From contig NZ_JAUDUY010000003.1 of the NCBI RefSeq assembly GCF_030380815.1, positions 248,001 through 312,000 of the forward strand: DNA of 64,000 nucleotides, read 5' to 3'. The position numbers and the translations under genes are program-made. The notes beneath the pieces are model-generated. The model saw only the letters and a list, made by a program, of their open reading frames with translations. It was not told where the DNA came from and made no database searches. This stretch comes from Robiginitalea aurantiaca (lineage in GTDB: Bacteria; Bacteroidota; Bacteroidia; Flavobacteriales; Flavobacteriaceae). This document shows, one piece after another, positions 36,625 through 45,178 of the stretch. Position 1 is the first letter of the stretch. Each line of letters starts with the position of its first letter.

Positions 36625-36885
36625 ATGGAAATTTCAGTAGAATTGACCTTTAGTCCACTTCAGGACGCTTATGAACCTCAGATTATTCGCTTGATCAAGG
36701 CCCTGAGGGCCTCAGGCCTGACCGTGCTTGAAAATCCGATGAGCACGCAGGTATACGGAGCGTATACAAAGGTGATGGAACTCCTCACCAAAGAGATGTA
36801 CACGAGCCTGGAAGGCGTCGAACAGGGTGTTTTCTATCTGAAAATGGTCAAGACCGACCGAAGTGACTATGAGCCCCATTTTTGA
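36625..36885 (+). CDS. YkoF-like thiamine/HMP-binding domain protein
   Basis: An 86-aa single-domain protein resembling the YkoF/MTH1187 family, a ferredoxin-like fold reported to bind thiamine or hydroxymethylpyrimidine. Visible features are an N-terminal strand (MEISVELTFSPLQD), a helix (EPQIIRLIKALRASGLTV), the loop NPMSTQVYGAY and a terminal strand (GVFYLKMVK). It has no signal peptide, so it is cytoplasmic. It overlaps the transporter gene by 17 bp, tying it to uptake. The family call is from general pattern and context. Confidence 0.7.
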   Translation: MEISVELTFSPLQDAYEPQIIRLIKALRASGLTVLENPMSTQVYGAYTKVMELLTKEMYTSLEGVEQGVFYLKMVKTDRSDYEPHF

Positions 36886-37501
36886 TTTTTTCTTCGATCC
36901 GTATCGGGAACGGGACGGGTTTTTTATCGTTCTTGAGGCCCTTGCTTTTGTATTCGGAATCGCGAGTGTTATCCTCGCAAAACGCGAAAGCATTTTGGTT
37001 TATCCCACTGGTCTGGTGGCGACAGTGATCACCATGTATTTGTTTTTTAAGGATAAGCTGCTCGGGGATATGATGATCAATCTCTATTACTCCCTTATGA
37101 GCATCTATGGATGGTGGAACTGGTCCAGGAGGAAAGAGGGTGAAACAGTAGTACACATAACTAGAACGAACAGGTCCGAGAAGTCATTGGGTTTTATTTT
37201 GTTTTTAGGGGCCTCGGGATTGAATTATTTCATCTATCGCATCTTTGATGTCGCCATTGAAACCTCGAATTATGTGGACATCCTTACTTCCGGAATTTTC
37301 TTTACCGCCATGTGGTACATGGCCACCAAAAAGTTGGAAAACTGGACGCTCTGGATTCTGGCAGATCTCATCACTATCCCGCTTTATGCCTACCGGGGGT
37401 GGGGAATGCTTTCTTTGCAGTACTTCATATTTACTATCTTGGCCATTCAAGGCTACAGGGAATGGAAAAAGCGTTTAGACAAGAACCTTCAGACATCCTG
37501 A
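36869..37501 (+). CDS. PnuC/PnuT family vitamin transporter
   Basis: A 210-aa membrane protein of the PnuC family, which moves vitamins by facilitated diffusion. About seven hydrophobic segments are visible, with family signatures VYPTGLVATVITMYLFF, NLYYSLMSIYGWWNW and NWTLWILADLITIPLY; the aromatic-rich YGWWNW helix lines the substrate site. PnuC proteins carry nicotinamide riboside, and the PnuT subgroup carries thiamine. The YkoF-like gene before it and the TPP riboswitch after the operon favour thiamine. ATG at 36869 is chosen; a GTG two codons earlier is possible. The gene overlaps the next by 40 bp. Confidence 0.88.
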   Translation: MSPIFDFFFDPYRERDGFFIVLEALAFVFGIASVILAKRESILVYPTGLVATVITMYLFFKDKLLGDMMINLYYSLMSIYGWWNWSRRKEGETVVHITRTNRSEKSLGFILFLGASGLNYFIYRIFDVAIETSNYVDILTSGIFFTAMWYMATKKLENWTLWILADLITIPLYAYRGWGMLSLQYFIFTILAIQGYREWKKRLDKNLQTS

Positions 37502-38025
37502 AAATTGTCCTGTATGGGCCAGAATCTACCGGCAAGACTACCCTGGCCAGGGCTCTGGCAACACATTACAACACGGAGTGGGTGCCGGAATACGCCAGAG
37601 CGTACCTGCAGCAGAAGTGGGATCGGACGGGAGAGGTATGCAAGCCCGAGGACTTGCCCCCTATAGCTGCCGGGCAGATGCAAATGGAGAATACATTGAC
37701 AAGGCAGGCAAACCGCTTGCTGATTTGCGATACGGATCTTTTGGTGACCAAAGTGTATTCCGAAGTGTACTACGAGGGATATTGTGATCCGGAAATTGAA
37801 AAATTTGCCCTCAGTAACACATATGATCTTTATTTGCTCACAAGTACCGATGTGCCCTGGGTTGCGGATGATCTTCGCGACAAACCCGGAGAGCGGGAAG
37901 AAATGTTTACCCTTTTCAAAGCTGCTCTGGAATATTATAACCGTAGTTTTATTATCTTAAAGGGTTCTCACGAAAAGCGTTTAGAAGAGGCTGCTTACCA
38001 TATTGATAAACTTTTGAGTCGATGA
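37462..38025 (+). CDS. NadR-like P-loop kinase, possibly for vitamin trapping
   Basis: A 187-aa P-loop ATPase closely resembling the ribosylnicotinamide kinase domain of NadR: Walker A GPESTGKTT (about residues 18-26), then VPEYARAYL, LLICDTDLLVTKVYSEVY, and DVPWVADDLRD. The N-terminal adenylyltransferase domain of full NadR is missing. Such a kinase phosphorylates the vitamin after PnuC-type diffusion and so traps it. Which vitamin is the question: sequence points to nicotinamide riboside, the neighbourhood to thiamine. The ATG at 37462 overlaps pnuC by 40 bp, and the stop overlaps the DUF4301 gene by 4 bp. Confidence 0.83.
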   Translation: MEKAFRQEPSDILKIVLYGPESTGKTTLARALATHYNTEWVPEYARAYLQQKWDRTGEVCKPEDLPPIAAGQMQMENTLTRQANRLLICDTDLLVTKVYSEVYYEGYCDPEIEKFALSNTYDLYLLTSTDVPWVADDLRDKPGEREEMFTLFKAALEYYNRSFIILKGSHEKRLEEAAYHIDKLLSR

Positions 38026-39560
38026 GTATTTTTTCAGAGGAAGATCAGATCCGGTTATCGGAAAAGGGGATTGATCCCCGAAAAGCCATGCGACAAATCG
38101 AGACTTTTAAGGAGGGGATTCCCTTTATTCATCTTTCCAGGGCGGCGGTTACAGGAGATGGAATTGTCAGGCTTACCATAGAAGAACAGGAGGGTTTCCG
38201 TAGTCATTACAACCAAAACAAGGGTAAAATCCGAACCCTTAAGTTCACTCCGGCCTCAGGAGCTGCTTCCCGGATGTTTAAGGCGCTTTTTACATTTATT
38301 AATGAGTTTAATCCAGACCAGACCTCTTTTGAGGGGTATATCAACCGTCCGGATCAGAAGGATGTAAAGGTTTTTTACGAGGGACTTGAACGCTTTCCTT
38401 TTTACGAAGAGATTTCTTCTCGTATATCCGGGGATGGGATGACAGAAGGACAGAAATTTATGGCCTTTGTATCGGAAATGCTTACTGAGAAGGGGATGAA
38501 TTACGGGTTTTACCCAAAGGGGCTGCTCCCTTTTCATCGATACGCCAATAGCACCGCGACCCCTTTTGCCGAACATTTAAAAGAAGGAGCCGCCTATGCC
38601 CAGTCAGGTAATCTGTCGTATTTACATTTCACGATATCCCCCCAGCATCGCGAGTTGTTCAGGGAAACTGAAAGACAAGTCGCCGATCCGATCCGCCGGG
38701 AAACCGGATGTGATTTTGACATAACGTACTCCTATCAGAAGGAAGCAACGGACACCCTTGCGGTTACCCCTGATAATGAGCCATTCAGGAATGATGAGGG
38801 ACAGTTGCTTTTCAGGCCCGGGGGGCATGGAGCACTTCTGGAGAACCTCAATGAACAGGATGCAGATCTCCTGTTTATTAAAAATATTGACAATGTTGTG
38901 ACTGAAAATGCCCTGCATGAGATCGCTGCATGGAAGGAAATTCTCGCCGGCTACCTGCTCAAAATCCAGGCAAAGGCCTTTAGTTTTTCAAGAATGCTGG
39001 TGGACGGGACCGTAGACCACGATCTGCTGAAGCGGGTTGAGAGCTTCCTGCAAGCGGAATTAAATGTGTGTTTTCCCACTGCTTTCCCCGGCTATAGCCT
39101 GGAAGAACAAATCGCAGTATTACAGGATAAACTCGATCGCCCGATACGGGTTTGCGGAATGGTTCGCAACGCCGGCGATCCGGGAGGGGGCCCATTTTGG
39201 ATTACAGATGCCATGGGCAATGAATCCCTGCAGATTGTGGAATCAGCACAGGTGGACCTCGCAGATGAAGACCAACAACAAATTTTTGAAAAAGCCACCC
39301 ACTTTAACCCGGTCGATTTGGTTTGCGGAGTCCGGGACGCCTTTGGACAGAAATTCGACCTGATGAACTTCGTGAATTCCAAACAGGGATTTATCACAGC
39401 GAAGACCTATGAGGGAAGGGAATTAAAGGCCCTGGAACTTCCCGGGCTCTGGAATGGGGGTATGGCGTACTGGAATACCGTTTTTATTGAGGTGCCCGCG
39501 GAAACTTTCAATCCGGTTAAAACCGTCAACGACCTTTTAAAACCAGCCCACCAGCCCTGA
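38022..39560 (+). CDS. DUF4301 family protein, nucleotidyltransferase-like
   Basis: A 512-aa protein of the DUF4301 family, function unknown to me. Two segments recall sugar-nucleotide pyrophosphorylases: TPASGAASRMFKALF near residue 77 resembles the nucleotide-binding Gly-rich loop, and FRPGGHGALLENL plus DLLFIKNIDNVV near residues 265-292 resemble the GHG and NIDN motifs that bind the sugar phosphate. I infer a GT-A-like nucleotidyltransferase fold. It overlaps the NadR-like kinase by 4 bp, so it is translated with the vitamin genes. A riboswitch promoter follows its stop within 35 bp. Confidence 0.8.
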   Translation: MSIFSEEDQIRLSEKGIDPRKAMRQIETFKEGIPFIHLSRAAVTGDGIVRLTIEEQEGFRSHYNQNKGKIRTLKFTPASGAASRMFKALFTFINEFNPDQTSFEGYINRPDQKDVKVFYEGLERFPFYEEISSRISGDGMTEGQKFMAFVSEMLTEKGMNYGFYPKGLLPFHRYANSTATPFAEHLKEGAAYAQSGNLSYLHFTISPQHRELFRETERQVADPIRRETGCDFDITYSYQKEATDTLAVTPDNEPFRNDEGQLLFRPGGHGALLENLNEQDADLLFIKNIDNVVTENALHEIAAWKEILAGYLLKIQAKAFSFSRMLVDGTVDHDLLKRVESFLQAELNVCFPTAFPGYSLEEQIAVLQDKLDRPIRVCGMVRNAGDPGGGPFWITDAMGNESLQIVESAQVDLADEDQQQIFEKATHFNPVDLVCGVRDAFGQKFDLMNFVNSKQGFITAKTYEGRELKALELPGLWNGGMAYWNTVFIEVPAETFNPVKTVNDLLKPAHQP

Positions 39561-39590
39561 ATCTATGCTCTTTTCGCGGTTGAGCCGTTT

Positions 39591-39619
39591 TTGTAATCTC
39601 AGGGATGTATGTATCTTTG
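39591..39619 (+). promoter_or_regulatory. Promoter of the TPP riboswitch-receptor transcript
   Basis: TTG at 39591-39593 and TATCTTTG at 39612-39619, 18 nt apart, match the -33/-7 flavobacterial promoter. It lies directly before the TPP riboswitch. Confidence 0.8.
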
Positions 39620-39622
39620 GGG

Positions 39623-39727
39623 CTTCTCACAAGGGGTGCTCTGTCTGTTAAAAGGTAAACAGGGCTGAGAATATACCCGATGAACCTGGGCAGGTAATGC
39701 TGCCAAGGGAAAACTAAGAGAGCGTGC
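39623..39727 (+). ncRNA. TPP riboswitch (THI element)
   Basis: The conserved core is nearly complete: GGGGTGC at 39633-39639, GCTGAGA at 39664-39670, ACCCG at 39675-39679, GAACCTG at 39682-39688, GGTAATGC at 39693-39700 and AAGGGA after it. These are the pyrimidine- and pyrophosphate-sensing helices of the thiamine pyrophosphate aptamer. A variable stem (CTGTCTGTT / AACAGG) fits the P3 arm. About 105 nt separate it from the TonB receptor ATG. I see no clear terminator hairpin with a U-run there, so control may be at translation start. Confidence 0.96.
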
Positions 39728-39834
39728 GCATCCTGTTTCCGGTTGCATCCACCTTTCGGCACGGGTTGGCAAATAGCCAGCAATTTCAATCACTAGAAGA
39801 ATGATGGCCCCTTTTATTCGTAAATACATTACGG

Positions 39835-42069
39835 ATGAAAAAGTCAATTTGGTTGGTTTTCTTACTCGGAACTGCGTTTTCAATTTCAGCCCAGGAAGCC
39901 GAGAAGGATTCCACAGCCTCGGAACAGATTGTTCTGGATGAGGTTCTGGTTTCTGCAGTACGGGTGACCCGTGAGGCGCCGGTCACTTTTAGCAACCTGA
40001 ATAAAGATCGGATTGCGAAGCGAAATCTGGGGCAGGATATTCCCATTCTGATGAATTACCTTCCGTCCGTGGTAACTACTTCGGATGCGGGAGCCGGAAT
40101 TGGATATACGGGGATTCGCGTGCGGGGTAGTGATGCTACACGGGTGAATGTCACGATTAATGGAATCCCTTACAACGATGCAGAGTCTCAGGGGACTTTC
40201 TGGGTCAATATGCCTGACTTTGCCTCCTCTACCGAAAGCCTTCAATTGCAGCGGGGTGTGGGGACATCCACAAATGGAGCAGGGGCGTTTGGCGCCAGTC
40301 TCAATATCCTTACAGATGCGGTATCTCAGGATGCCTACGCGGAATTTACAGGGTCTGTGGGTAGTTTTAATACCCATCGGGGGACCGCAAAATTCAGCAC
40401 GGGATTGCTTAATGATGCATTCGAATTTTCAGGACGCCTTTCCAGAATTGCCTCTGACGGGTACATCGATCGGGCAGCTTCGGATCTGAATTCCTACTTT
40501 CTGCAGGGCGCGTATGTTAGCGGGAACACCCTGGTGAAAGCTCTGTTATTCGGAGGGCATGAGGTAACCTATCAGTCCTGGTACGGCTTTGATCCGGATG
40601 TGCTCGGCGCGATTGGGGTTGATAATAACATCGAGACCAACCGGCGTTACAACATTGCGGGAATCCAGTTCGACCGGGACGGGAATTTTGAAGGGTATTA
40701 CGACAATCAGGTGGATGATTACAAACAGGATCATTTCCAACTGCACTGGAATCAGGATTGGTCGGAGACTTTTCGGACCAATATCGCCTTTCATTATACC
40801 AGGGGGCGTGGATTTTTCGAGGAATATGTAGATGAATGGTACTATAGCAACATCCTTTTTGCCCCTGACGCCCAGCTGAGTTTTATCGGGCTGGAAAATC
40901 CGATCATTAACGGGGAGGAAATCAGTACTATGGATTACGCCCGCCGGCGGTGGCTCGACAATGATTTTTATGGGACTGTTTTTTCCGGGACCTATCAGAA
41001 GGGGCCACTACAATTGCTTGTCGGGGGTGGCTGGAATACGTACTGGGGAGATCATTTTGGCGAAGTAATCTGGGCCCAGTATTCCGGGGATCTGCAACCC
41101 AGGGATCGCTACTACGAGGATGATTCGCAAAAGGATGACCTCAATGTATTTGCTAAAGCAAATTACCGATTGAAGGAAAACTGGCAATTCTTTCTGGATA
41201 TGCAATACAGGGGAGTACGATACCAGGCAAACGGGGAAGAAACGGGTCTGGTGGATGATCGCTTTGGATTTTTTAACCCGAAGGCAGGTCTGACCTATCG
41301 GATCAACCCCTCTCAAAATCTCTATTTCTCATATGCAGTGGCCAATCGGGAACCCAACAGGAATGATTATGAAAACGGGAATCCGAAACCAGAACGCCTT
41401 CAGGACTACGAGTTGGGGTGGCGCTATTTAAAGAACCAGACACGGATCAATGCCAACCTTTACTATATGAGATACAAGGATCAATTGGTGCTGACCGGAG
41501 AGCTCAACGATGTCGGGGCTCCGATCCGATCCAATATAGGGGACAGCTACAGGCTGGGTCTTGAAATCGATGTGGACATGCCACTGGCCAAGGCATTGAA
41601 ATGGCAGCCAAACCTGGCATTAAGCACGAATAGGAATGTGGACTTCTTTTTCAGGAGGGACGGGGTCCTGAACAATCTTGGAAATACCCGAATTGCCTTT
41701 TCACCCGAAGTGGTAATAGGTAGCAGGCTGGTGTACAACCTGACTGAAAACCTTCAAGCCGCTTTGCTGACAAAATACGTCGGAGCACAGTACATGAGCA
41801 ATATTGAAGCTGAAAAATCAAAACTCGACGCTTACAGCCAGACGGATTTTAATTTACAATACCGCCTGAAGCCATTCAGCTGGCTTTCAGAGGTCGCCTT
41901 TACCTTCCTCCTGAACAACATCTTTGATGCTAAGTTCAGTTCCAATGGATATTTCTATACGTTTGACGATGACTTCAGTAATCCTGGAAATGTCGTAACC
42001 GTAGAAGGGGTGGGTTATTATCCGCAGGCCGGCATCAACTTCCTGGCCGGTGTCACAGTGCGATTTTAA
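39835..42069 (+). CDS. TonB-dependent receptor under TPP riboswitch, probable thiamine transporter
   Basis: A 744-aa outer-membrane TonB-dependent receptor. Residues 1-19 are a signal peptide ending SISAQ. A TonB-box-like and plug region follows (VLDEVLVSAVRV at about residue 32, then YTGIRVRGSDATRVNVTINGIPYNDAESQG and QLQRGVGTSTNGAGAFGASLNI in outline), then a beta barrel ending in FLAGVTVRF, the expected aromatic last residue. It lacks the CarboxypepD_reg front domain of the other receptor in this window. The TPP riboswitch in its leader makes thiamine or a thiamine precursor the likely substrate. Confidence 0.92.
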   Translation: MKKSIWLVFLLGTAFSISAQEAEKDSTASEQIVLDEVLVSAVRVTREAPVTFSNLNKDRIAKRNLGQDIPILMNYLPSVVTTSDAGAGIGYTGIRVRGSDATRVNVTINGIPYNDAESQGTFWVNMPDFASSTESLQLQRGVGTSTNGAGAFGASLNILTDAVSQDAYAEFTGSVGSFNTHRGTAKFSTGLLNDAFEFSGRLSRIASDGYIDRAASDLNSYFLQGAYVSGNTLVKALLFGGHEVTYQSWYGFDPDVLGAIGVDNNIETNRRYNIAGIQFDRDGNFEGYYDNQVDDYKQDHFQLHWNQDWSETFRTNIAFHYTRGRGFFEEYVDEWYYSNILFAPDAQLSFIGLENPIINGEEISTMDYARRRWLDNDFYGTVFSGTYQKGPLQLLVGGGWNTYWGDHFGEVIWAQYSGDLQPRDRYYEDDSQKDDLNVFAKANYRLKENWQFFLDMQYRGVRYQANGEETGLVDDRFGFFNPKAGLTYRINPSQNLYFSYAVANREPNRNDYENGNPKPERLQDYELGWRYLKNQTRINANLYYMRYKDQLVLTGELNDVGAPIRSNIGDSYRLGLEIDVDMPLAKALKWQPNLALSTNRNVDFFFRRDGVLNNLGNTRIAFSPEVVIGSRLVYNLTENLQAALLTKYVGAQYMSNIEAEKSKLDAYSQTDFNLQYRLKPFSWLSEVAFTFLLNNIFDAKFSSNGYFYTFDDDFSNPGNVVTVEGVGYYPQAGINFLAGVTVRF

Positions 42070-42078
42070 GGCGTTGGC

Positions 42079-42525
42079 TTAATTGGAAATAATGATGCTG
42101 TTGCCACCCGGACTTGCGCGGTATTCCAGCATGTCGTAGTAGCGGTTATCGTCATCCGGACGGTCGAGCTGCTGTCCCGTAAAAAGGCTGTACTCAAAAT
42201 CTTCACAGGCACAAACGGCATTTTGCCCTTCTATGGTCATTGTGGAACACGAATTGGGGCTGTGGTTGGGACAGGTGGCCTCGAAGGCACGATATACATC
42301 GAAGCCCGTGTTCATAACGAATACCCCTCGGATCCCGGCACCTTCTGTGGGTATATAGACGGGGTTTCCAATAGTCGTCAGGGGATTGTACGTGGGCAGC
42401 CCAAGATTGATTTCAAAACGGAATCCAAATTCCTGTAAGTAGGGATTTCGCTGTTGGGTATCACTGTCACAACACACGAGGATAAGGAGCGAAAGAACAG
42501 GCCATATGAAGCGATTTGCAGACAT
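42079..42525 (-). CDS. Degenerate Rieske-like lipoprotein
   Basis: A 148-aa protein with a short signal and lipobox LLILVCC (Cys18-19), so probably a lipoprotein. The C-terminal half looks like a Rieske fold: CPNHSPNSCSTMTIEG and then CACEDFEYSLFTG. In a true Rieske protein these would be CxH and CxxH ligands for a [2Fe-2S] cluster; here the first is CPNH and the second has no His, so the classical cluster is probably lost or altered. Function unknown. It converges on the thiamine receptor gene with 9 bp between stops. Confidence 0.65.
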   Translation of the reverse strand: MSANRFIWPVLSLLILVCCDSDTQQRNPYLQEFGFRFEINLGLPTYNPLTTIGNPVYIPTEGAGIRGVFVMNTGFDVYRAFEATCPNHSPNSCSTMTIEGQNAVCACEDFEYSLFTGQQLDRPDDDNRYYDMLEYRASPGGNSIIISN

Positions 42526-42566
42526 GCGAGAGCTTTAGGTACCTGCAAAATTCCGCAAAAAAAACC

Positions 42567-42574
42567 TATATTTG
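42567..42574 (+). promoter_or_regulatory. Promoter -7 element of greA
   Basis: TATATTTG is a perfect consensus box. The leader to the greA ATG is about 68 nt and holds a small hairpin CTTAC / GTAAG. Confidence 0.75.
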
Positions 42575-42647
42575 TATAAATCCTCTAAATAACTTACACC
42601 TCTGGTAAGTATTGATGGGGATTTTCTGTTTATTAATTGGGCATACT

Positions 42648-43121
42648 ATGAGTACGGTTTCATATTATACGGAAGAAGGATTAAAGAACCTGAAGGACGA
42701 GTTGAATCAGCTCCGGGATGTGGAGCGACCCAAAGCATCTCAGGCCATTGCTGAGGCACGGGACAAGGGGGACTTGTCCGAAAATGCAGAATACGATGCA
42801 GCAAAAGAGGCCCAGGGGCTTCTGGAGATGAAAATCGCCAAACTTGAGGAGCTTTTATCCAATGCTAGGCTGATCGATGAATCCCAACTGGATACCTCGA
42901 AGGTTCTTGTACTTTCACGGGTACGGCTGCGCAATCAACAGAATAAAATGGAGGTGACCTACACCCTGGTTGCTGAAAGCGAGGCCGACCTGAAGGCCGG
43001 TAAAATTTCTGTGACTTCTCCCATTGGCAAAGGACTCCTGGGGAAGGAAGTAGGGGATGTTGCTGAGATTCAGGTACCCAACGGGACACTCAAATTTGAA
43101 ATCCTGGAAATTTCCCGTTAA
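42648..43121 (+). CDS. greA: Transcription elongation factor GreA
   Basis: GreA rescues backtracked RNA polymerase by stimulating transcript cleavage. The 157-aa protein has the N-terminal coiled coil (YYTEEGLKNLKDELNQLRDVERPK in outline), with acidic tip residues in ARDKGDLSENAEYDAAKEAQG, and the C-terminal FKBP-like domain (VTYTLVAESEADLKAGKIS, SPIGKGLLGKEVGDV). The frame is open upstream to an ATG at 42612, but the ATG at 42648 (MSTVSYYTEEG) fits the family. HIT follows 78 bp later, a frequent pairing in flavobacteria. Confidence 0.95.
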   Translation: MSTVSYYTEEGLKNLKDELNQLRDVERPKASQAIAEARDKGDLSENAEYDAAKEAQGLLEMKIAKLEELLSNARLIDESQLDTSKVLVLSRVRLRNQQNKMEVTYTLVAESEADLKAGKISVTSPIGKGLLGKEVGDVAEIQVPNGTLKFEILEISR

Positions 43122-43199
43122 TCGTGGAGTTCTCCCAGGTTGAGACATGTCTATGCACCACGAAGGATAGGAAGTTTTAAGAAGTCATAACCCAAAATA

Positions 43200-43592
43200 A
43201 TGCCCAGTATTTTTACCCGAATAATCGAAGGAGAAATTCCCTGCTACAAAATTACCGAGGACGCCGATAATTTTGCGTTCCTGGATATTCAGCCCAATGC
43301 GCCTGGACATACCCTGTGCATTCCAAAACGAGAAGTGGATAAAATTACTGAAATGGATGCAGAGGCCTATCTCAGTCTTATGAGATTTAGCAGGAAAGTG
43401 GCCCTGGCTTTGGAAGCCAGTATGGATTGCCAAAGGGTTGGGATGACGGTTATTGGCCTGGAGGTGCCCCATGTCCATGTGCATCTGATCCCCTTAAGGG
43501 AAATGGCGGATGCCACCTTTCAGAGGAAGACCACACTGAATCCTGAGGCGTTTGAAGCCATTGCAGCACAAATCCGGTCAGCGCTTAAATAG
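43200..43592 (+). CDS. HIT family nucleotide hydrolase
   Basis: A 130-aa histidine-triad protein of the Hint type, which hydrolyses nucleoside phosphoramidates or acyl-adenylates. The triad HxHxH is in VPHVHVHLIPL (about residues 92-96), with IFTRIIEGEIPCYKI at the start and NAPGHTLCIPKREV in the middle. Length is standard. It follows greA and overlaps the next gene, on the opposite strand, by 8 bp at the stops. Confidence 0.93.
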   Translation: MPSIFTRIIEGEIPCYKITEDADNFAFLDIQPNAPGHTLCIPKREVDKITEMDAEAYLSLMRFSRKVALALEASMDCQRVGMTVIGLEVPHVHVHLIPLREMADATFQRKTTLNPEAFEAIAAQIRSALK

Positions 43593-43935
43593 CTCCTCTG
43601 AGAACGAGGTAAATTAGGGTGCCAGCCAGCAGTATTCCCAGGATCACCACTACAAAGAACAAGGGACGGAACTTGACTACGGGTTTTTCCGGCTTTACAG
43701 CTTTTTGATAGTATTCAACACTGCGCTCAATATCGTCCGTCCAGCTGACGGGATAGATTACCGTATCGCAGGTATTGCATTTGAGTTCATGGCTCAATTC
43801 AGAGGTAATCCGATCGAACAAATTTCCCCTGAGGTGTTTCTGATAGAAGGTCAGGGTTAAGTCCTGGTTAAAGCATTCCGGACAATTATTCGTGACCGGA
43901 TTCTGGCTGAGAATATGCTGTTCACTGCGTCCCAT
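43585..43935 (-). CDS. Small membrane protein with zinc-ribbon-like CPEC/CNTC motifs
   Basis: A 116-aa protein of unknown function. Residues about 18-56 contain CPEC and CNTC pairs spaced like a zinc ribbon; the last 25 residues are a single transmembrane helix (FFVVVILGILLAGTLIYLV). The N-terminus would therefore be a cytosolic zinc module tethered to the membrane. It lies one base after the histidine kinase gene and is probably co-transcribed with it, so a linked signalling role is possible but unproven. Confidence 0.7.
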   Translation of the reverse strand: MGRSEQHILSQNPVTNNCPECFNQDLTLTFYQKHLRGNLFDRITSELSHELKCNTCDTVIYPVSWTDDIERSVEYYQKAVKPEKPVVKFRPLFFVVVILGILLAGTLIYLVLRGAI

Positions 43936-43936
43936 T

Positions 43937-45085
43937 TTAGCTCAAGGTTTTAAAACTGAGTTGCATCACGGTACCTTCCTTTCCGGAAGAGAGCACCTTT
44001 ATTTTACCCTGGTGGTATTCCTCAACAATGCGTTTTACAAGGGAAAGGCCCAGGCCCCAGCCCCTTTTTTTTGTCGTGAAGCCCGGGCTGAAAATTTCCT
44101 GAAATTGCTTCCGGGGTATTCCGTGCCCGGTGTCGCAGACCAGGATATTGATAGTCTGGCTTCCTTTTAGGATTTCTATGGAGACCTCACCTTTACCCTT
44201 CATGGCGTCAATCCCGTTTTTGACGAGGTTTTCTATCGTCCAGTGGTAAAGGGATTCGTTCAGCATTACCTCGGCAGATACTACCTTGGTGCGAAATGTG
44301 AAAGTCACAAGTTTGGAACTTCGCGCCTGCAGGTATTCAAAGGCCGTCTTGGTTTCAGCCACAATATCCCTGGGTTCGAGTTTGGGCATGGATCCAATTT
44401 GCGAAAACCGTTCGGTAATGGTCTGTAAACGCCCAATGTCCTTTTCGATCTCCGCAGTGATCCTCGGATTTACAGCTTCGTTTTTAAGCAGTTCATTCCA
44501 CCCGAGCAAAGAAGTAAGTGGTGTTCCTATCTGATGTGCGGTCTCTTTGGCCATGCCTGCCCATAATTTGTTTTGTTCCGAAACCTTGTTTGTTTTGAAG
44601 AAAAAGAAAATTACAGCCCCGAAAAGGAAAATGATCAGTAAGAGTGCAATGGGGTAGTACTTCAATTTGTTGAGTACCTCGGAGTTTCCGTAATACAGGG
44701 TTGCCAGATGTTCCTGCTGGTAGTCGATTTGTATCGGACTGTTTTCGGCCTGAAAATCCCGGATTTTTTTCTGAATAAGCGTACTGTCCTCAGGTGAAAC
44801 CTTTGGCATGTTATTGATCTTGACAGACCCGTCTGCATTCACCAGTATCATCGGGGTGGTCGTATTACGCTGCAGGACTTTCAGGTGTAAGGATCCCAAT
44901 TCCTGATTTTCTGAGGAACGGAGCAGCTCGGATTGGGCAGTAGCCCAAATCTCCATTTTATGCCGTTCTTCTTCCTTGAATTTCCTGAAAAAACTATTGG
45001 TGTTCCACAGGATCAGGCTGACGATGACAAAGGCGGAGACCAGTAAGAATGCATTCGAAAATTTCCCTGGAGGATTTATTTGCAT
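43937..45085 (-). CDS. Sensor histidine kinase
   Basis: A 382-aa membrane histidine kinase. Two transmembrane helices (about residues 12-28 and 142-162) flank a roughly 110-residue periplasmic sensor. The dimerisation/phosphoacceptor region has the H-box KETAHQIGTPLTSLLGW, and the ATPase domain has NLVKNGIDAM (N box), DTGHGIP (G1) and GWGLGLSLVKRI (G2). Its sensor domain is not one I recognise. No response regulator is adjacent, so it is an orphan in this window; the small zinc-ribbon gene follows it by one base. Confidence 0.9.
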   Translation of the reverse strand: MQINPPGKFSNAFLLVSAFVIVSLILWNTNSFFRKFKEEERHKMEIWATAQSELLRSSENQELGSLHLKVLQRNTTTPMILVNADGSVKINNMPKVSPEDSTLIQKKIRDFQAENSPIQIDYQQEHLATLYYGNSEVLNKLKYYPIALLLIIFLFGAVIFFFFKTNKVSEQNKLWAGMAKETAHQIGTPLTSLLGWNELLKNEAVNPRITAEIEKDIGRLQTITERFSQIGSMPKLEPRDIVAETKTAFEYLQARSSKLVTFTFRTKVVSAEVMLNESLYHWTIENLVKNGIDAMKGKGEVSIEILKGSQTINILVCDTGHGIPRKQFQEIFSPGFTTKKRGWGLGLSLVKRIVEEYHQGKIKVLSSGKEGTVMQLSFKTLS

Positions 45086-45178
45086 ACCCCTTTCTTCTTG
45101 TCATTAAAGATAACTGAAATTGGATGGAATTGTTGTGAGAAGTGTGATTTTGATCTTCTGCTTTCAGGCAGTTTTCAA

